Shown piece after piece: positions 16,337-26,428 of a stretch of DNA of 36,399 bases (its first letter is position 1; every line of letters starts with the position of its first letter). The position numbers and the translations under genes are program-made. Location: NCBI GenBank assembly GCA_963790415.1, contig CAWBOK010000002.1, positions 1 through 36,399 on the forward strand, written 5' to 3'. A model generated the notes under the pieces. The model saw only the letters and a list, made by a program, of their open reading frames with translations, did no database searches and was not told where the DNA came from. The stretch comes from JAJZQZ01 sp963790415. GTDB lineage: Bacteria; Actinomycetota; Thermoleophilia; RBG-16-64-13.

Positions 16337-18852
16337 CTACTCGAACGCCCGGGTCTCACCACCCTGCGCGTCGATCCACGCCGGAGCCCAGGCAAAGGCG
16401 ACGAGCTTCACGGCTATGTCGGCCTTCTTGGGCCGCACGGTCAGGGGCTCGAGCACTTCGGACTGAGGGTCGACCGTCGTCTCGAGCGCATCGACCTCCG
16501 CCTGGAACTCGGCCTGCAGGTCCGCAGACTGCTGTTGCAGGCTCTGGACCGTATCCTTGGCCCGACCGACGTCACCGGACTGATCGATCGAGCGCCCCAC
16601 CCCCCGCACGGCGGTGGTGGCCTTTCCGATGGTCGCGGTGCTGAACTTCTTCCGGCCGAACAGCGCACCGAGAACGGTCGCTCCCACCGAGATGGCGGTC
16701 TGCATCTGCGCTCCCCGCGCCTGCTCGCCTTCCCGGTCGACCGCCTGTTGCGCCTTGCGGATCCGTTCGTCAAGGGCTGCGAGTTTCGGCGCGTACTTCT
16801 CTTGGAGCCGATCCTTCAGAACGTCACGTTGCTCCCGGGCAGCCTGCTGCAGGCGCACCCTGAATTCCCCCTCGCTCTCTCCGGGCTGTGAGACCTGCTT
16901 GAGTGAGGGGCTGCGCAGCACCTGCAGCGATTGCGTGCGGTAGACCCACGAGATGAAGTCGCGGGTGTGGTCATCGTAGCTCGCGGCCTTGGCCGCCGCC
17001 GACGGCAGTGCGCCGAAGGTGGCTCCGGCCACCGCCTGCTGTTCGAGGTCCTGGAGCGCTACCGTCGCCATCTGCGCTCTCTCCCAATCGACCGGCACCG
17101 GATCGGTGGTCACGGGGGTGAGCGCCGTCACCTCGAGAGAGTGGTCGAGAGAGAGCTTGGGGTCGACGAGATGCACCCCGGCTGCACCGATGAGCGCCGG
17201 GCTGTAGCGGAGAGAACCGCCTTCAGGACGTGCCCCCCTCACGGGCAGGAAGTACTCGGGGACACCGGGGGGAAGCAGTGGCTTCGCGCCGCTCAGGCCG
17301 GACGCCGGCCGCGGGCTTTGAGCGGGCACCGACGAGACCGGCGACGCAGCCGGCGACGGCGCAACCTCGACAGGAGCGGCCCCAACGGGCGCCCCAGAAG
17401 TCGACGGCGCGGTGGCGGCGGGCGCGATGGCGCCAGCCGCCTTGCGCGGGTCCATGAGGGTCTTGATCTGCGTGCGGGTCAGCGGTCCGCGCAGGTACGA
17501 CATCGTCCACCGGGTGGTGAAGACCACCGGGGCATCCTCGTGAGCGTTGTACATCAAGAACACCCGGTTGCCCAAACCGGCCAAGGTCTGCTCCATGGCC
17601 CCGCGATCGAAGCCCGCCGCCGCTCCGGCGGCCACCCCTTCCAATCCCGCCAATACCCTCTGCTTGTCGTTGTCCGTCTGCAGGCGGCCGATGAACCAGG
17701 TGCCGGCGTTGGCCAAGCCCTTGTAGTCAAGGTCGACCGGATTCTGGGTGGCGAGCACGATGCCCACCCCGAACGCCCGCGCCTGCTTGAGCAGGGTCAG
17801 CAGTGGTCGTTTGGAGGGCGGTTCGGCCACGGGTGGGAAGAACCCGAAGATCTCGTCCATATAGACCAGCGCGCGCAATGACCCGGTGCCCGGCTGCGCC
17901 CGCATCCAGCCCAGTACCTCGTTCAGGAGCAGCGACACAAAGAACATGCGCTCGGCGTCGCTTAGGTGGGCGATGGACATGATCGAAACGCGAGGCTTGC
18001 CCTCCGCGGTGTGCAACAAACGGGCTACGTCGAGGGGCTCACCCTCCATCCAAGCGGCAAAGCCCGGAGCCGCCAGAAGGTTGTTCATCCGCATCGCCAG
18101 CCCGAAGCGCTCTTTGGAGGGGTAGAAGGACTCGAGATCCATCACCCCCACGGAGGTCACAGGAGGACTCTGGATCTGGCCGATGAGTGCGGCGAGATCC
18201 AGGTTCTGACCCTGCTGCCAGGCGGCGTTCAGGATGGTGGAAAGAGGATATGTTCCCGGCTCTGGATGGGATCGGCGTCGATGCCCAGCAATGCCAGCAG
18301 GCTGGTGGCCGTGGTCGCGATCCGATCGCCGAGCAGCTCGGGGTCGTCGCGTACGGCGGCTGCCGGCGCGGCGAAGGAGGCCAGGATCGAGATCGGCAGT
18401 CCGGCGCTGCTGCCCGGGGTGTATATCGCGAAGTCGGCAGCCTCGCGCAGGCGCCGGATGCGATCGCCGCTCTCGCCCCAATCGGCCAGACCGTTGGCCC
18501 AGAACTCCGACTGCTGGCGGGCGAAGTCATCAGGCGTAAGGCCTTTGCGCGCAGCATCTTCCTCGTTGATCCAGGGACGGAAATCCTCCGGGCGTAGCTC
18601 GGGGAACGTGAGCATCAAGTCGGCCAGATCGCCCTTGGGGTCGATGACGATGGCCGGCACGCCGTCGAGGGCCGCCTCTTCGATGAGTCCGATACAGAGT
18701 CCGGTCTTTCCACTGCCGGTCATGCCCACGCACACACCGTGAGTCACCAGGTCCTTGGAGTCGTAGAGCAGCAGATCGTCCCGCGCAGCCTTGGTCTGCA
18801 GGTCGTATTCCCGCCCCAGATAGAAGACACCCAGTTTCTCGAAGTCCTCCAC
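16337..18852 (-). CDS. HerA-family ATPase, DUF853-like (frameshifted once)
   Basis: Protein of about 838 residues of the HerA/FtsK superfamily. GTG 18852 is preceded by AGGGGG. Walker A is GMTGSGKTGL (residues about 43-52), with VIDPKGDLADL soon after. One frame change near 18240 joins the N-terminal part to LSTILNAAWQQGQNLDL. Walker B reads YMDEIFGFFPP, and ATQNPVDLDYKGLANAGTWF is the typical sensor region. After a Pro/Ala/Ser-rich linker (nt about 17450-17290) comes a long C-terminal region with coiled-coil character (nt about 16900-16450). Relatives are annotated as helicase HerA-like or DUF87/DUF853 proteins, and their substrate is not settled. No NurA nuclease gene is adjacent, so a HerA-NurA DNA-end resection pair is not supported. 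Confidence 0.85.
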
Positions 18853-19067
18853 GATAGACCCCCTGACGATCGCCCTACGCTGCAGGCGGCCCGTCGACCG
18901 CCGGTGTTGTGTGCGTCCCTCTTGTTGCCCCGATCCCGCAACGCCAAACGCGGCCGGGCCGCAACGATCCGCCGATATGCTGCGCGGTATATTCTTGGAG
19001 ACATGGCGTCCGCGCTGACACCTGCTGGGCCTGGGCCACTGCCTCGCGCGACGCCCAAGACCTGTAC

Positions 19068-19226
19068 ATGGATGCGACGGCCCTGAACGTCTATGCCTAC
19101 GTGCTGGACCCGCGACTGGTAGCGGTACTCATCGAGGACCTGCCGGAGGCCGACGAGCGAGCGCGAACACAGCTTGAGACGTTCGCGGACTCACTCGAGG
19201 CGATCGCAGCGGCCGCCGGCGACTGA
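19068..19226 (+). CDS. Small hypothetical protein
   Basis: A 52-residue acidic product (ALNVYAYVLDPRLVAVLIED, then a Glu/Ala-rich end) from ATG 19068 to TGA 19226. A better ribosome site (TTGGAG) precedes an ATG at 19003 in another frame, so the true start may be 19003 with a frame error near 19050. No family recognised; it could be noncoding. Confidence 0.35.
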   Translation: MDATALNVYAYVLDPRLVAVLIEDLPEADERARTQLETFADSLEAIAAAAGD

Positions 19227-19308
19227 AGTCTGTCGCAGACGCGGGCGGCAGGCGGTCAACGGGCCTGACGTTGCGTTGTGGAGCGACGTTCGGGCCAGGG
19301 CGGCTCGG

Positions 19309-19770
19309 TTAGCCGCCGGCTTCCGACGCTTTCCGCGATAGGTGGGTCACGATACGGCCCGAAGGAACGAAGGTGCCGGTGGCGTGACCCACAAGTTCAC
19401 CGGTCGCGTCGTTGTAGAGGAACATCTCCACGACGTCCTGGCGCTTGCCCGGCTTGATCATCCGCCCCTCGGCCCGCATGGGCACCTTGTGGGCGGCCTT
19501 GAGCAGGTGCATCGAAAGTTCGGCGGTAGCCACCCAGGCCGACTCGTCGCGCGTGACGGCCGACGTGAACCATCCGGCGGAGTCCATCAGCACCGCGTAC
19601 ATGCCACCGTGGAGAGACCCGGCCGCGTGATCGTAGGCCGGGTCGTAGGGCATGGTGATGACGGCTCTGTCGTCGTCAGTGAAGTTCAGACTCAGGTTCA
19701 GAGTCTGAACGATATGTGACCCGCCGTTGAAAAGGCGGAGGAGTCTCTCTCTGCGCTCGGTCCTATCCAT
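19309..19770 (-). CDS. PaaI-like hotdog-fold thioesterase
   Basis: Protein of 153 residues, intact, from ATG 19770. The hotdog-fold signature HGGMYAVLMDSAGWF lies at residues about 51-65, preceded by YDHAAGSL, and ATAELSMHLLKAA follows in the central strands. These are typical of small acyl-CoA thioesterases of the PaaI/DUF4442 type. The substrate cannot be inferred. It is divergent from the MoxR gene with very little room between starts. Confidence 0.85.
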   Translation of the reverse strand: MDRTERRERLLRLFNGGSHIVQTLNLSLNFTDDDRAVITMPYDPAYDHAAGSLHGGMYAVLMDSAGWFTSAVTRDESAWVATAELSMHLLKAAHKVPMRAEGRMIKPGKRQDVVEMFLYNDATGELVGHATGTFVPSGRIVTHLSRKASEAGG

Positions 19771-19854
19771 GGCGGGAAGTGTACCGCAGTGGGGTCGCTC
19801 AAGGTGGATGTCGAATCCCTTCAGTCGTACGGGCGTTCTACCGATGTGGTGAAG

Positions 19855-20774
19855 ATGCCGCAATCGCTACATCGGGTGCTGGAAGCCGTCGGCCAGGTGG
19901 TCCTCGGAAAGGAGCGCGTGATCCGGCTGGCGGTGACCTGCCTGCTCGCCCGGGGCCACCTGCTGCTCGAGGACATCCCGGGCATCGGCAAGACCACTCT
20001 CGCCCTCAGCCTGGCCCGAGCGGTCGGGCTTCAGTTCGGCCGCATCCAGTTCACCAGCGACCTGCTTCCCGCAGACATCACCGGCACCACGGTCTTCAAC
20101 TCCAACGAGCATACCTTCACGTTCCGGTCCGGACCTGTGTTCCGACAGGTCATCCTGGCCGACGAGATCAATCGGGCCACGCCAAGAACACAGAGCGCGC
20201 TGCTCGAGGCCATGGGCGAGGGGCAGGTCTCGGTGGAAGGGGTCACCTATCGCCTGCCTCAGCCGTTCTTCGTGGTAGCCACCCAGAATCCCATCGAGCA
20301 GTACGGCACGTTCCCTCTGCCAGAATCGCAATTAGACCGATTCTTCATGAGCCTGCGCATGGATTACCCGGCCCGAGCAATCGAGAAGGACCTGCTCAAT
20401 CGGCTCGACACTCGTCGCCGCGTCGACAGCATGACCCCGGTGTTGAAGACAGAGGATCTGCTGCTTGCGCAGAACGAGGCGCAGCAGGTACGGGTCTCCT
20501 CGATCCCCTTCTCGAGTACGTGCTCGACATAGTGTGGGCCACCAGGCGGTCGGAGCGGCTCGCCATGGGCATCTCGCCCCGGGGCGCGCAGGCCGTGGTC
20601 ATGGCGGCCAAGGCCTGGGCATATCTGGACGGCCGTGACTACTGTCAACCCGAGGACGTGCAGGCCATCGCCTCCTCGGTGATGCGACACCGCCTGGTCC
20701 CCCGTGGTGAATACACCACCTTGAGGCGGGAACAGGTGGTCGAGGAACTGCTGAAGTCGGTCCCCATCCCGTGA
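19855..20774 (+). CDS. MoxR-family AAA+ ATPase (frameshifted once)
   Basis: Chaperone-like AAA+ ATPase of the MoxR group, about 306 residues from ATG 19855. Walker A is DIPGIGKTTLA, then FTSDLLPADITGT, Walker B VILADEINRATPRTQSALLE, and sensor region ATQNPIEQYGTFPLPESQLD. A frame change near 20505 joins QVRV to PLLEYVLDIVWATR and the C-terminal lid domain. In-frame GTG codons at 19789 and 19804 are alternative starts; 19789 would leave only 18 bases to the divergent thioesterase start, so a later start is more likely. It is followed by DUF58 and transglutaminase genes, the conserved MoxR cluster. Confidence 0.9.
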
Positions 20775-20813
20775 GCCGCACCTCAGCGCACTAAGGTCGG
20801 GGACCGATCCGCG

Positions 20814-21745
20814 ATGATCCAACCTGTCCGTTTCCGCCGCATCAAAGTCAGCGTCACCCTGGCCGGGTGGCTCTACATCGCCGTCACCCTGCTGGTCGGA
20901 GCCGCGGCGGTGAACACGGCGAACAACCTCTTGTACCTCGTGACTGCCGGCCTGTTGGCCCCCATGGCCCTCTCGGGCTTCGTGGCCTACCCGCACTCAG
21001 GAAGTTGGACGTCGAGATGGTGCTGCCCCGGGAGTGGTTCGCCGGCCAGGAGACCCCCGTATGCGTGGGGTTGCTGAACCATCGCCGCCGCCTGCCTTCG
21101 TATCTGATGCGCATAGCCAGGGAGGAACGGGACGTCGTGCTGGTCGAGGTCCCACCCGGCGGGCGGGCCGACGGGATCCTTACCGTGGTCTTCGCCCGGC
21201 GGGGGCGGCAACCCCTCGGCGACCTGCTGATCACCTCGCCGTTCCCGTTCGCTTTCTTTCGCCGGGGTGGCTTCCTGCGTCTCGAAGAGGACGTTCTGGT
21301 GTACCCAGAGCCGTTGCCGCCTGAGCGCGAAGCTCTTGGACGCCGCGCAAGGGGTGGAGATGGGCGCCGGCGCGGGTCGCCGAGGTGTCGGTGGCGACTA
21401 TTGGGGAACCCGCCCCTATGTGCCCGGCGACGCGGTCGGACGCGTCGACTGGAAGGCCTGGGGGCGGTTGGGAGCGCTTACGGTCAAGGAGTTCGAGGAG
21501 GATAGCGCCCCCCCGCTCCGGCTCACCCTCGACAGCGTCTCCGGCCCCAGCTGGAAGACCGCCTGAGCCAGCTCACGCACCTGGTGCTGAAGGCTCATCG
21601 CGTCGGTCGGCCGGTGGGGTTGACGCTACCGGGCGAGGCGATAGCACCCGGTCGCGGTCCGGCACACCGCGAGCGCACGTTACGAGCTCTGGCCCTCTTC
21701 CCCGGCACAGCAGACTGGTCGCCGACGCGGCCGGGAGCGGAGTGA
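20814..21745 (+). CDS. DUF58-domain protein (frameshifted)
   Basis: Protein of about 310 residues that accompanies MoxR ATPases. Two N-terminal membrane helices (WLYIAVTLLVGAAAV and LLYLVTAGLLAPMALSGF) are followed by a beta-rich domain (LDVEMVLPREWFAGQETPV) and FPFAFFRRG. The DUF58 core then reads GDYWGTRPYVPGDAVGRVDW, in which the R..RPY.PGD..R.IDW pattern is the hallmark. Three frame changes (near 20990, 21335 and 21562) are bridged. The end at TGA 21745 lies 4 bases before the next start. The function of DUF58 proteins is not known; relatives are linked to cell-envelope or von Willebrand-type complexes. Confidence 0.85.
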
Positions 21746-21749
21746 TCCT

Positions 21750-23684
21750 GTGCGCGTAGACCGCATCAGTCTCCTTCTCACCTATGCGATCGCCGGGTTG
21801 GGAATCGGGGCGTCACTGCTACACCTATCCGCACTGTGCACACTCCTCCTCGTGGCCTTCGTTGCCGCGGGGGTCTGGGGAGACCTCCGCGGACGACCCC
21901 TGCTCACGTCGTGGACGCTCACGTCGCTCGTCGTCGTAGGTTTCTTGGCCGCGCTGGCTCTCCCCAGCTCGAACGGACCGATCGGGCGGGTACTTGGAGC
22001 TACCATCGTCTTGCTGGGCGGCAAACTCATGGCGCCCAAAGCCGCGCGCGACCACTTCCAGGTGATGCTCCTCAGCCTGCTGCTTCTGGTGGGCTCGGCG
22101 ATTCTGACGGCAGACATGAGCTTTGCCCTCCTCTTCATGCTCTATCTGATCCTATGCACGATGGAACTGGTGTGGATCCCCTTCGGGACCGCGCTCCGAG
22201 GGCGAACGGTGTCGCGCGGGTTCGCGAGGCGGGTGCTTCTCGTGGGCGGCGGATTGGTGGTGGGAAGCATCCCCCTGGTGCTGATGTTCTTCGTAGGCCT
22301 CCCCGCGCGACGGCTCCGTTGTGGCGTGCCGCACCCTCTATCGCCGGCCAGGCGAGCGGCTTCTCCGACCATGTCAGTCTCGGCGATGTCGGACGTATCG
22401 CCGAGAGCAACGCCGTTGCGTTCCGCGTGGAACTCCCCGAGCATACGGGCGCTCTGCGAACCCACGCCATACTGGCGCGGCATGGCGCTCGAAGCGACCG
22501 ACGGAGTGACCTGGCAGGAGCGGCCGTACAACCATGGTGGGCCGTACTCCATACCCGCGTCGGCCTCCGAACCCAGTGAGACCGTGGTGCAGTTGGTCTA
22601 CTTGGAGCCGAACGGCGAACGGGCCCTCTTCGGGCTCGACCGCATCGGCTTCGTTGACGGGGACCAGGTAGCATCGGCCGTGGTGCGCGACGGCACCGCG
22701 TTCTCCTCTCAGCCGACCACGCAACGCATCCGCTACACGGTGCTGTCCGATCCAGCTCCCTTTGCCCCGACGATCCTCGATGCGGACAGCCGGGCAGCCG
22801 ACCTGGCGGTGCCTGCCGGACTCCCCGGGATCGTCGCCGAGACGGCCGCCGAGGTGGTGGGCGCCGAAACCGATCCCTACCAGAAGGCCCAACTGCTGCT
22901 CTCGCACTTCCAGATCGCCGGGTACACCTATTCGCTGAGCCCACCCGCGGGCGCCGGTCACCCCTTGGATGTGTTCCTGAACACGAAGATCGGCTACTGC
23001 GAGCATTTCGCGTCGGCCATGGCCCTCATGCTGCGTACCGTGGGCGTGCCGGCACGCATGGTCGTCGGGTACTTGGGCGGAGACTACAATCCCAACGGTG
23101 ACTACTACCTGGTACGGCAACGCTCGGCACACGCGTGGGTGGAAGCATACGTCGGAGGGGGTTGGCTGCGCCTCGATCCCACCCCGCCCGATCAGGGCCC
23201 GGCGTCCGCGGCGGCCCTGAGAAGCGCCGGGTCCGTGATGCTGCTCATGGATGCGGTGCGTCACAAATGGGACACAATGGTGCTGGGGTACGATCTGCGC
23301 AAGCAGGCGGGGCTGTTCAGGTCGCTCTCCGGCAGTCTGGGGAACGCCCTTCGCTGGCGACCGGGAACGCTCGACATCGCCGTCCTTGCGGTCCTGGCCG
23401 CCGCTGTCGGTCTCGCCGGCGTGTTGCTCAAGCGGAGCGGGCGGCCAACAGACCCGGTGATCACCCTCTATGCCCGCCTGCAGCGCCGACTTCGACGCCG
23501 AGGCCTGATGCGCGACCCATCCGAAGGTCCACGGGATTTCGCACTGCGCGCCTCCGCAGAACTCCCCGCAAGCGCCGACACCATCGGCCGGGTGACCGAT
23601 GGCTACGTACGCCTGCGCTACGGCGGCCGACGCATGCCGCCGGATGAGATCAAGCGCCTGCGAGAGGCACTGCGTCGCGTATGA
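21750..23684 (+). CDS. Membrane-anchored transglutaminase-like protein with DUF4129 tail
   Basis: TgpA-type protein of 644 residues from GTG 21750. It has about six N-terminal membrane helices (to nt about 22310), an external beta domain and a transglutaminase core. The catalytic triad is visible: Cys417 in IGYCEHFASAMAL, His461 in SAHAWVEAY, and Asp476 in RLDPTP. Another membrane helix lies near nt 23380-23430, and the C-terminal cytoplasmic segment resembles DUF4129. Two compensating frame changes (near 22305 and 22465) garble about 53 residues; the corrected reading gives SGFSDHVSLGDVGRIAESNA, the usual sequence before the core. Third member of the MoxR/DUF58/transglutaminase operon. Confidence 0.9.
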   Translation: MRVDRISLLLTYAIAGLGIGASLLHLSALCTLLLVAFVAAGVWGDLRGRPLLTSWTLTSLVVVGFLAALALPSSNGPIGRVLGATIVLLGGKLMAPKAARDHFQVMLLSLLLLVGSAILTADMSFALLFMLYLILCTMELVWIPFGTALRGRTVSRGFARRVLLVGGGLVVGSIPLVLMFFVGLPARRLRCGVPHPLSPARRAASPTMSVSAMSDVSPRATPLRSAWNSPSIRALCEPTPYWRGMALEATDGVTWQERPYNHGGPYSIPASASEPSETVVQLVYLEPNGERALFGLDRIGFVDGDQVASAVVRDGTAFSSQPTTQRIRYTVLSDPAPFAPTILDADSRAADLAVPAGLPGIVAETAAEVVGAETDPYQKAQLLLSHFQIAGYTYSLSPPAGAGHPLDVFLNTKIGYCEHFASAMALMLRTVGVPARMVVGYLGGDYNPNGDYYLVRQRSAHAWVEAYVGGGWLRLDPTPPDQGPASAAALRSAGSVMLLMDAVRHKWDTMVLGYDLRKQAGLFRSLSGSLGNALRWRPGTLDIAVLAVLAAAVGLAGVLLKRSGRPTDPVITLYARLQRRLRRRGLMRDPSEGPRDFALRASAELPASADTIGRVTDGYVRLRYGGRRMPPDEIKRLREALRRV

Positions 23685-23702
23685 CTACTCGCCGACAGCA
23701 GT

Positions 23703-24767
23703 CTACTCTACGACGAACGTACCCTCGGCGGCGATGCTCAGACCCACACTCGCCCCTATCTGAGGAACCCCCGACAGCGTGACCTTCACCTCCAGCAGAG
23801 GCCCGCCTTCCACCTGCACTCCCAGAAGATAAGCTCCGCCGCGGAACACCCTCGACACCACTGTGCCGCGCGGCGTTCCCTCCGCCGCACTCTCGGCGGC
23901 ACCCTCGGGGACGGCCCCCAAGGGAACAACCGCGATCATGTCCGGGCGAAGCACAAGACGCACCGCCGCCCCGTTCGCGGAGGTGCCCGGCGCCCTAGAC
24001 ATCTGGAACCGCCCCCACGGCGTCACCGCCCACCCGTCCTCCAGCCGGGCTTCGACGATGTTAGCCAAGCCGAGGAATCGGGCCACCCATTCGCCCGCCG
24101 GTCGGCGCCAGACGTCTTCGGGTGCGCCTTCCTGCTCCACCCGCCCGGCGCGCATGACCACCACGTGGTCGGCCAGGGCAAAGGCCTCCTCCTGGTCGTG
24201 AGTGACGTAGACGGCCGTGATGCCAAGGTCTGCGAAGAGCTGCCGGAGCTCGCCCAGCAGGCGCTCCCGCAGGGTGCGGTCGAGGGCACCAAGCGGCTCG
24301 TCGAGCATGAGAAGGCGGGGTTCGGGAGCGAGGGCGCGCGCAAGCGCCACGCGTTGTTGCTCACCACCGGAGAGGTTACCGATGGACCGATCGCGGTAGC
24401 CGGGCAGACCCACCCGCTCCAGGGCTGCATCTACTCGGCACGACACCTCGGTTCCGCCCAACCCGGCCATGCGCAGTCCGAAGGCCACGTTACCGGCCAC
24501 CGTCTTGTGCGGGAACAAGGAGTAGTCCTGGAACATCAGCCCGAATCCACGCCGGTGGGGTGGCGTGTCGCGCGTTGATCTGCCGTCCCAGAGCACGTCC
24601 CCCGCCTCGACCGCTTGCAGCCCGGCGATGACCCGCAGGAGGGTGCTCTTGCCGCAGCCGCTGGGCCCCAGCACCGACACCACGTGGCCGTCGGGCACCG
24701 TTAGATCGAAGCCGTCGAGCGCGGCGACAGAGCCGAAATGCAGTGTGAGATCGCGCGCCTCGAGCAC
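23703..24767 (-). CDS. thiQ: ABC transporter ATP-binding protein, probable thiamine import (ThiQ/PotA type)
   Basis: ATPase of 354 residues, intact. Walker A is GPSGCGKST, the signature LSGGEQQRVALARAL and Walker B LLMLDEPLGALD. A C-terminal TOBE-type regulatory domain (residues about 235-354) makes it longer than E. coli ThiQ and closer to the PotA/FbpC layout. GTG 24767 lies within the stop codon of the permease gene, so translation is coupled. Thiamine as substrate is inferred from the operon: same strand and tightly packed behind a TPP riboswitch and thiamine pyrophosphokinase. By sequence alone an iron or polyamine role would be possible. Confidence 0.85.
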   Translation of the reverse strand: MLEARDLTLHFGSVAALDGFDLTVPDGHVVSVLGPSGCGKSTLLRVIAGLQAVEAGDVLWDGRSTRDTPPHRRGFGLMFQDYSLFPHKTVAGNVAFGLRMAGLGGTEVSCRVDAALERVGLPGYRDRSIGNLSGGEQQRVALARALAPEPRLLMLDEPLGALDRTLRERLLGELRQLFADLGITAVYVTHDQEEAFALADHVVVMRAGRVEQEGAPEDVWRRPAGEWVARFLGLANIVEARLEDGWAVTPWGRFQMSRAPGTSANGAAVRLVLRPDMIAVVPLGAVPEGAAESAAEGTPRGTVVSRVFRGGAYLLGVQVEGGPLLEVKVTLSGVPQIGASVGLSIAAEGTFVVE

Positions 24768-26428
24768 TAGAACTCCCCGCCTTCGCCCAGTCGGAAGCGC
24801 TCGATCACTCCTATCGCCAGGGCGGTCACCACCATGAGGATGGTGCTGAGGGCCATCGCCTGGCCCAGATTCATGGCCCCCGGTCGACCGAGCAGCCGGA
24901 AGATGGCCACCGGCACCGTGGGCGTGTCCGGCCGGGCGATGAACGAGGTCGCCCCGAACTCCCCCAGCGAGATGGCGAACGCGAAACCGGCCCCCACCAA
25001 TACGGAACGTGTCACCAAAGGCAGGTCGATCTCCCGCCACACCCGGGACGGCGGAGCTCCCAGCACGACGGCAGCCTCGCGCAATCGGCCCCGCACCGAG
25101 CGCAATACGGGCAATGTCGTGCGCACCACGAAGGGGATGGCCACCAGGGAGTGGGCCAGGGGGATCAGCAGGACGGACGTGCGCAGGTCCCACGGGCGGT
25201 CGAGGGCCACGATGAACCCCAGGCCGATCGTGACCGCCGACGTGCCCAGGGGCAACATGAGGAGCACATCGAGGCCGCGTGCCGTCCAGTCACTCCGGTA
25301 GGCGATAGCAACCGCCGCCATCACGCCCACAACCACCGCGATGACAGTCGCCACGACCGCGAAGAGAAGCGAATTGCGGATGGCCTCCACCGGCGGCACG
25401 AAGAGCGAGCCGGTGCGGGTGGAACCCAGCGCCCGGTAGTAGGCCAAGCTGTAGCCGGAGGCGGTGTGGAACGAACGCTCCACCAGCAGCAGCAGCGGCA
25501 CCCCCAGGAACACTGCGGTGAAGGCCAACACGCCGGTGACCAACGTCTTCTCGCCCCGGGTGTGTGGCCGTCGCGACGTCTCTCGCACCGGCCTCAGGCT
25601 CAACTCCACCGACCGGCGCTCCTGGTAGCGGGAGTAGAGCACCAAGATGGCGGTGACCCCCACCATCTGGACCACAGCGAGGGCGGCAGCCAGACCGAGG
25701 TTCAGGAAACTGGTGGTCTGCCGGTAGATCTCCACTTCGATGGTGGCGTAGCGTAATCCCCCCAGGATGAGGATCACCCCGAAGCTGGTGAAGGTGAAGA
25801 GAAATACGATGGATGCCGCCGCCGCGATCGCCGGCCGTAGCAGGGGTAGCGTGACCTCCCGGAATGTGCGCACTCGGCCCGCGCCGAGCATGCGCGCGGC
25901 CTCCTCCAGCCGGGGATCGAGGTGGGCCCACAACCCCCCCACCGTGCGCACGACCACGGCGTAGTTGTAGAAGGCGTGCGCGAGAAGGATCGCCCACACC
26001 GTGCGCCTCAGATCGACGCCCAGCGGACCGCCCGGCCCCAGCAGAGCCATGAACGCCGAGCCCACCACCACCGCCGGCAAGACGAACGGTATGGTCACCA
26101 TGGGTCGGGCCAACGACTTGCCGGGAAAGTCGTAGCGGGCGAACACGTACGCCGCCGGCATGCCGAGTACCAGGGTGAGCCCGGTGGACACCACCGCCTG
26201 CCAGAGGCTGAACCAGATGATCCCGCTCAGGGATGGCCGCACGACGATCTGCCAGAACGGGGACAGATCCAGCCGGCCCGTCTCGGTCAGGCTAAGCCAG
26301 AGGATGCTCGCCAGTGGATAGAGGAAGAGGTAGGTGAGGTACACCAGCGGCACCACGACCAGCACCAGCCCACCCAACCGCCGTGGCCAGGACGGGCCCC
26401 CGCCCAAAGACGAGAGAGCGGACGTCAC
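24767..26428 (-). CDS. thiP: ABC transporter permease, fused double-domain ThiP type
   Basis: Inner-membrane permease of 553 residues, intact, with two binding-protein-dependent transport domains in one chain and about twelve membrane helices. The first coupling EAA loop reads EEAARMLGAGRVRTFREVTL and the second REAAVVLGAPPSRVWREIDL. This two-in-one architecture is that of ThiP and FbpB. GTG 26428 overlaps the binding-protein stop (GTGA). It forms the channel for the neighbouring lipoprotein and ATPase. Confidence 0.9.
   Translation of the reverse strand: MTSALSSLGGGPSWPRRLGGLVLVVVPLVYLTYLFLYPLASILWLSLTETGRLDLSPFWQIVVRPSLSGIIWFSLWQAVVSTGLTLVLGMPAAYVFARYDFPGKSLARPMVTIPFVLPAVVVGSAFMALLGPGGPLGVDLRRTVWAILLAHAFYNYAVVVRTVGGLWAHLDPRLEEAARMLGAGRVRTFREVTLPLLRPAIAAAASIVFLFTFTSFGVILILGGLRYATIEVEIYRQTTSFLNLGLAAALAVVQMVGVTAILVLYSRYQERRSVELSLRPVRETSRRPHTRGEKTLVTGVLAFTAVFLGVPLLLLVERSFHTASGYSLAYYRALGSTRTGSLFVPPVEAIRNSLLFAVVATVIAVVVGVMAAVAIAYRSDWTARGLDVLLMLPLGTSAVTIGLGFIVALDRPWDLRTSVLLIPLAHSLVAIPFVVRTTLPVLRSVRGRLREAAVVLGAPPSRVWREIDLPLVTRSVLVGAGFAFAISLGEFGATSFIARPDTPTVPVAIFRLLGRPGAMNLGQAMALSTILMVVTALAIGVIERFRLGEGGEF

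Noticed and set aside
16931..17881. A 316-codon plus-strand open frame opposite the HerA-type ATPase
   Set aside because: Arg/Gly/His-rich with no ribosome site; the ATPase reading on the minus strand is decisive.
23703..24767. Iron or polyamine ABC transporter identity for the ATPase
   Set aside because: Possible from the PotA-like length, but the TPP riboswitch, the kinase and the ThiB-like lipoprotein in the same operon favour thiamine.
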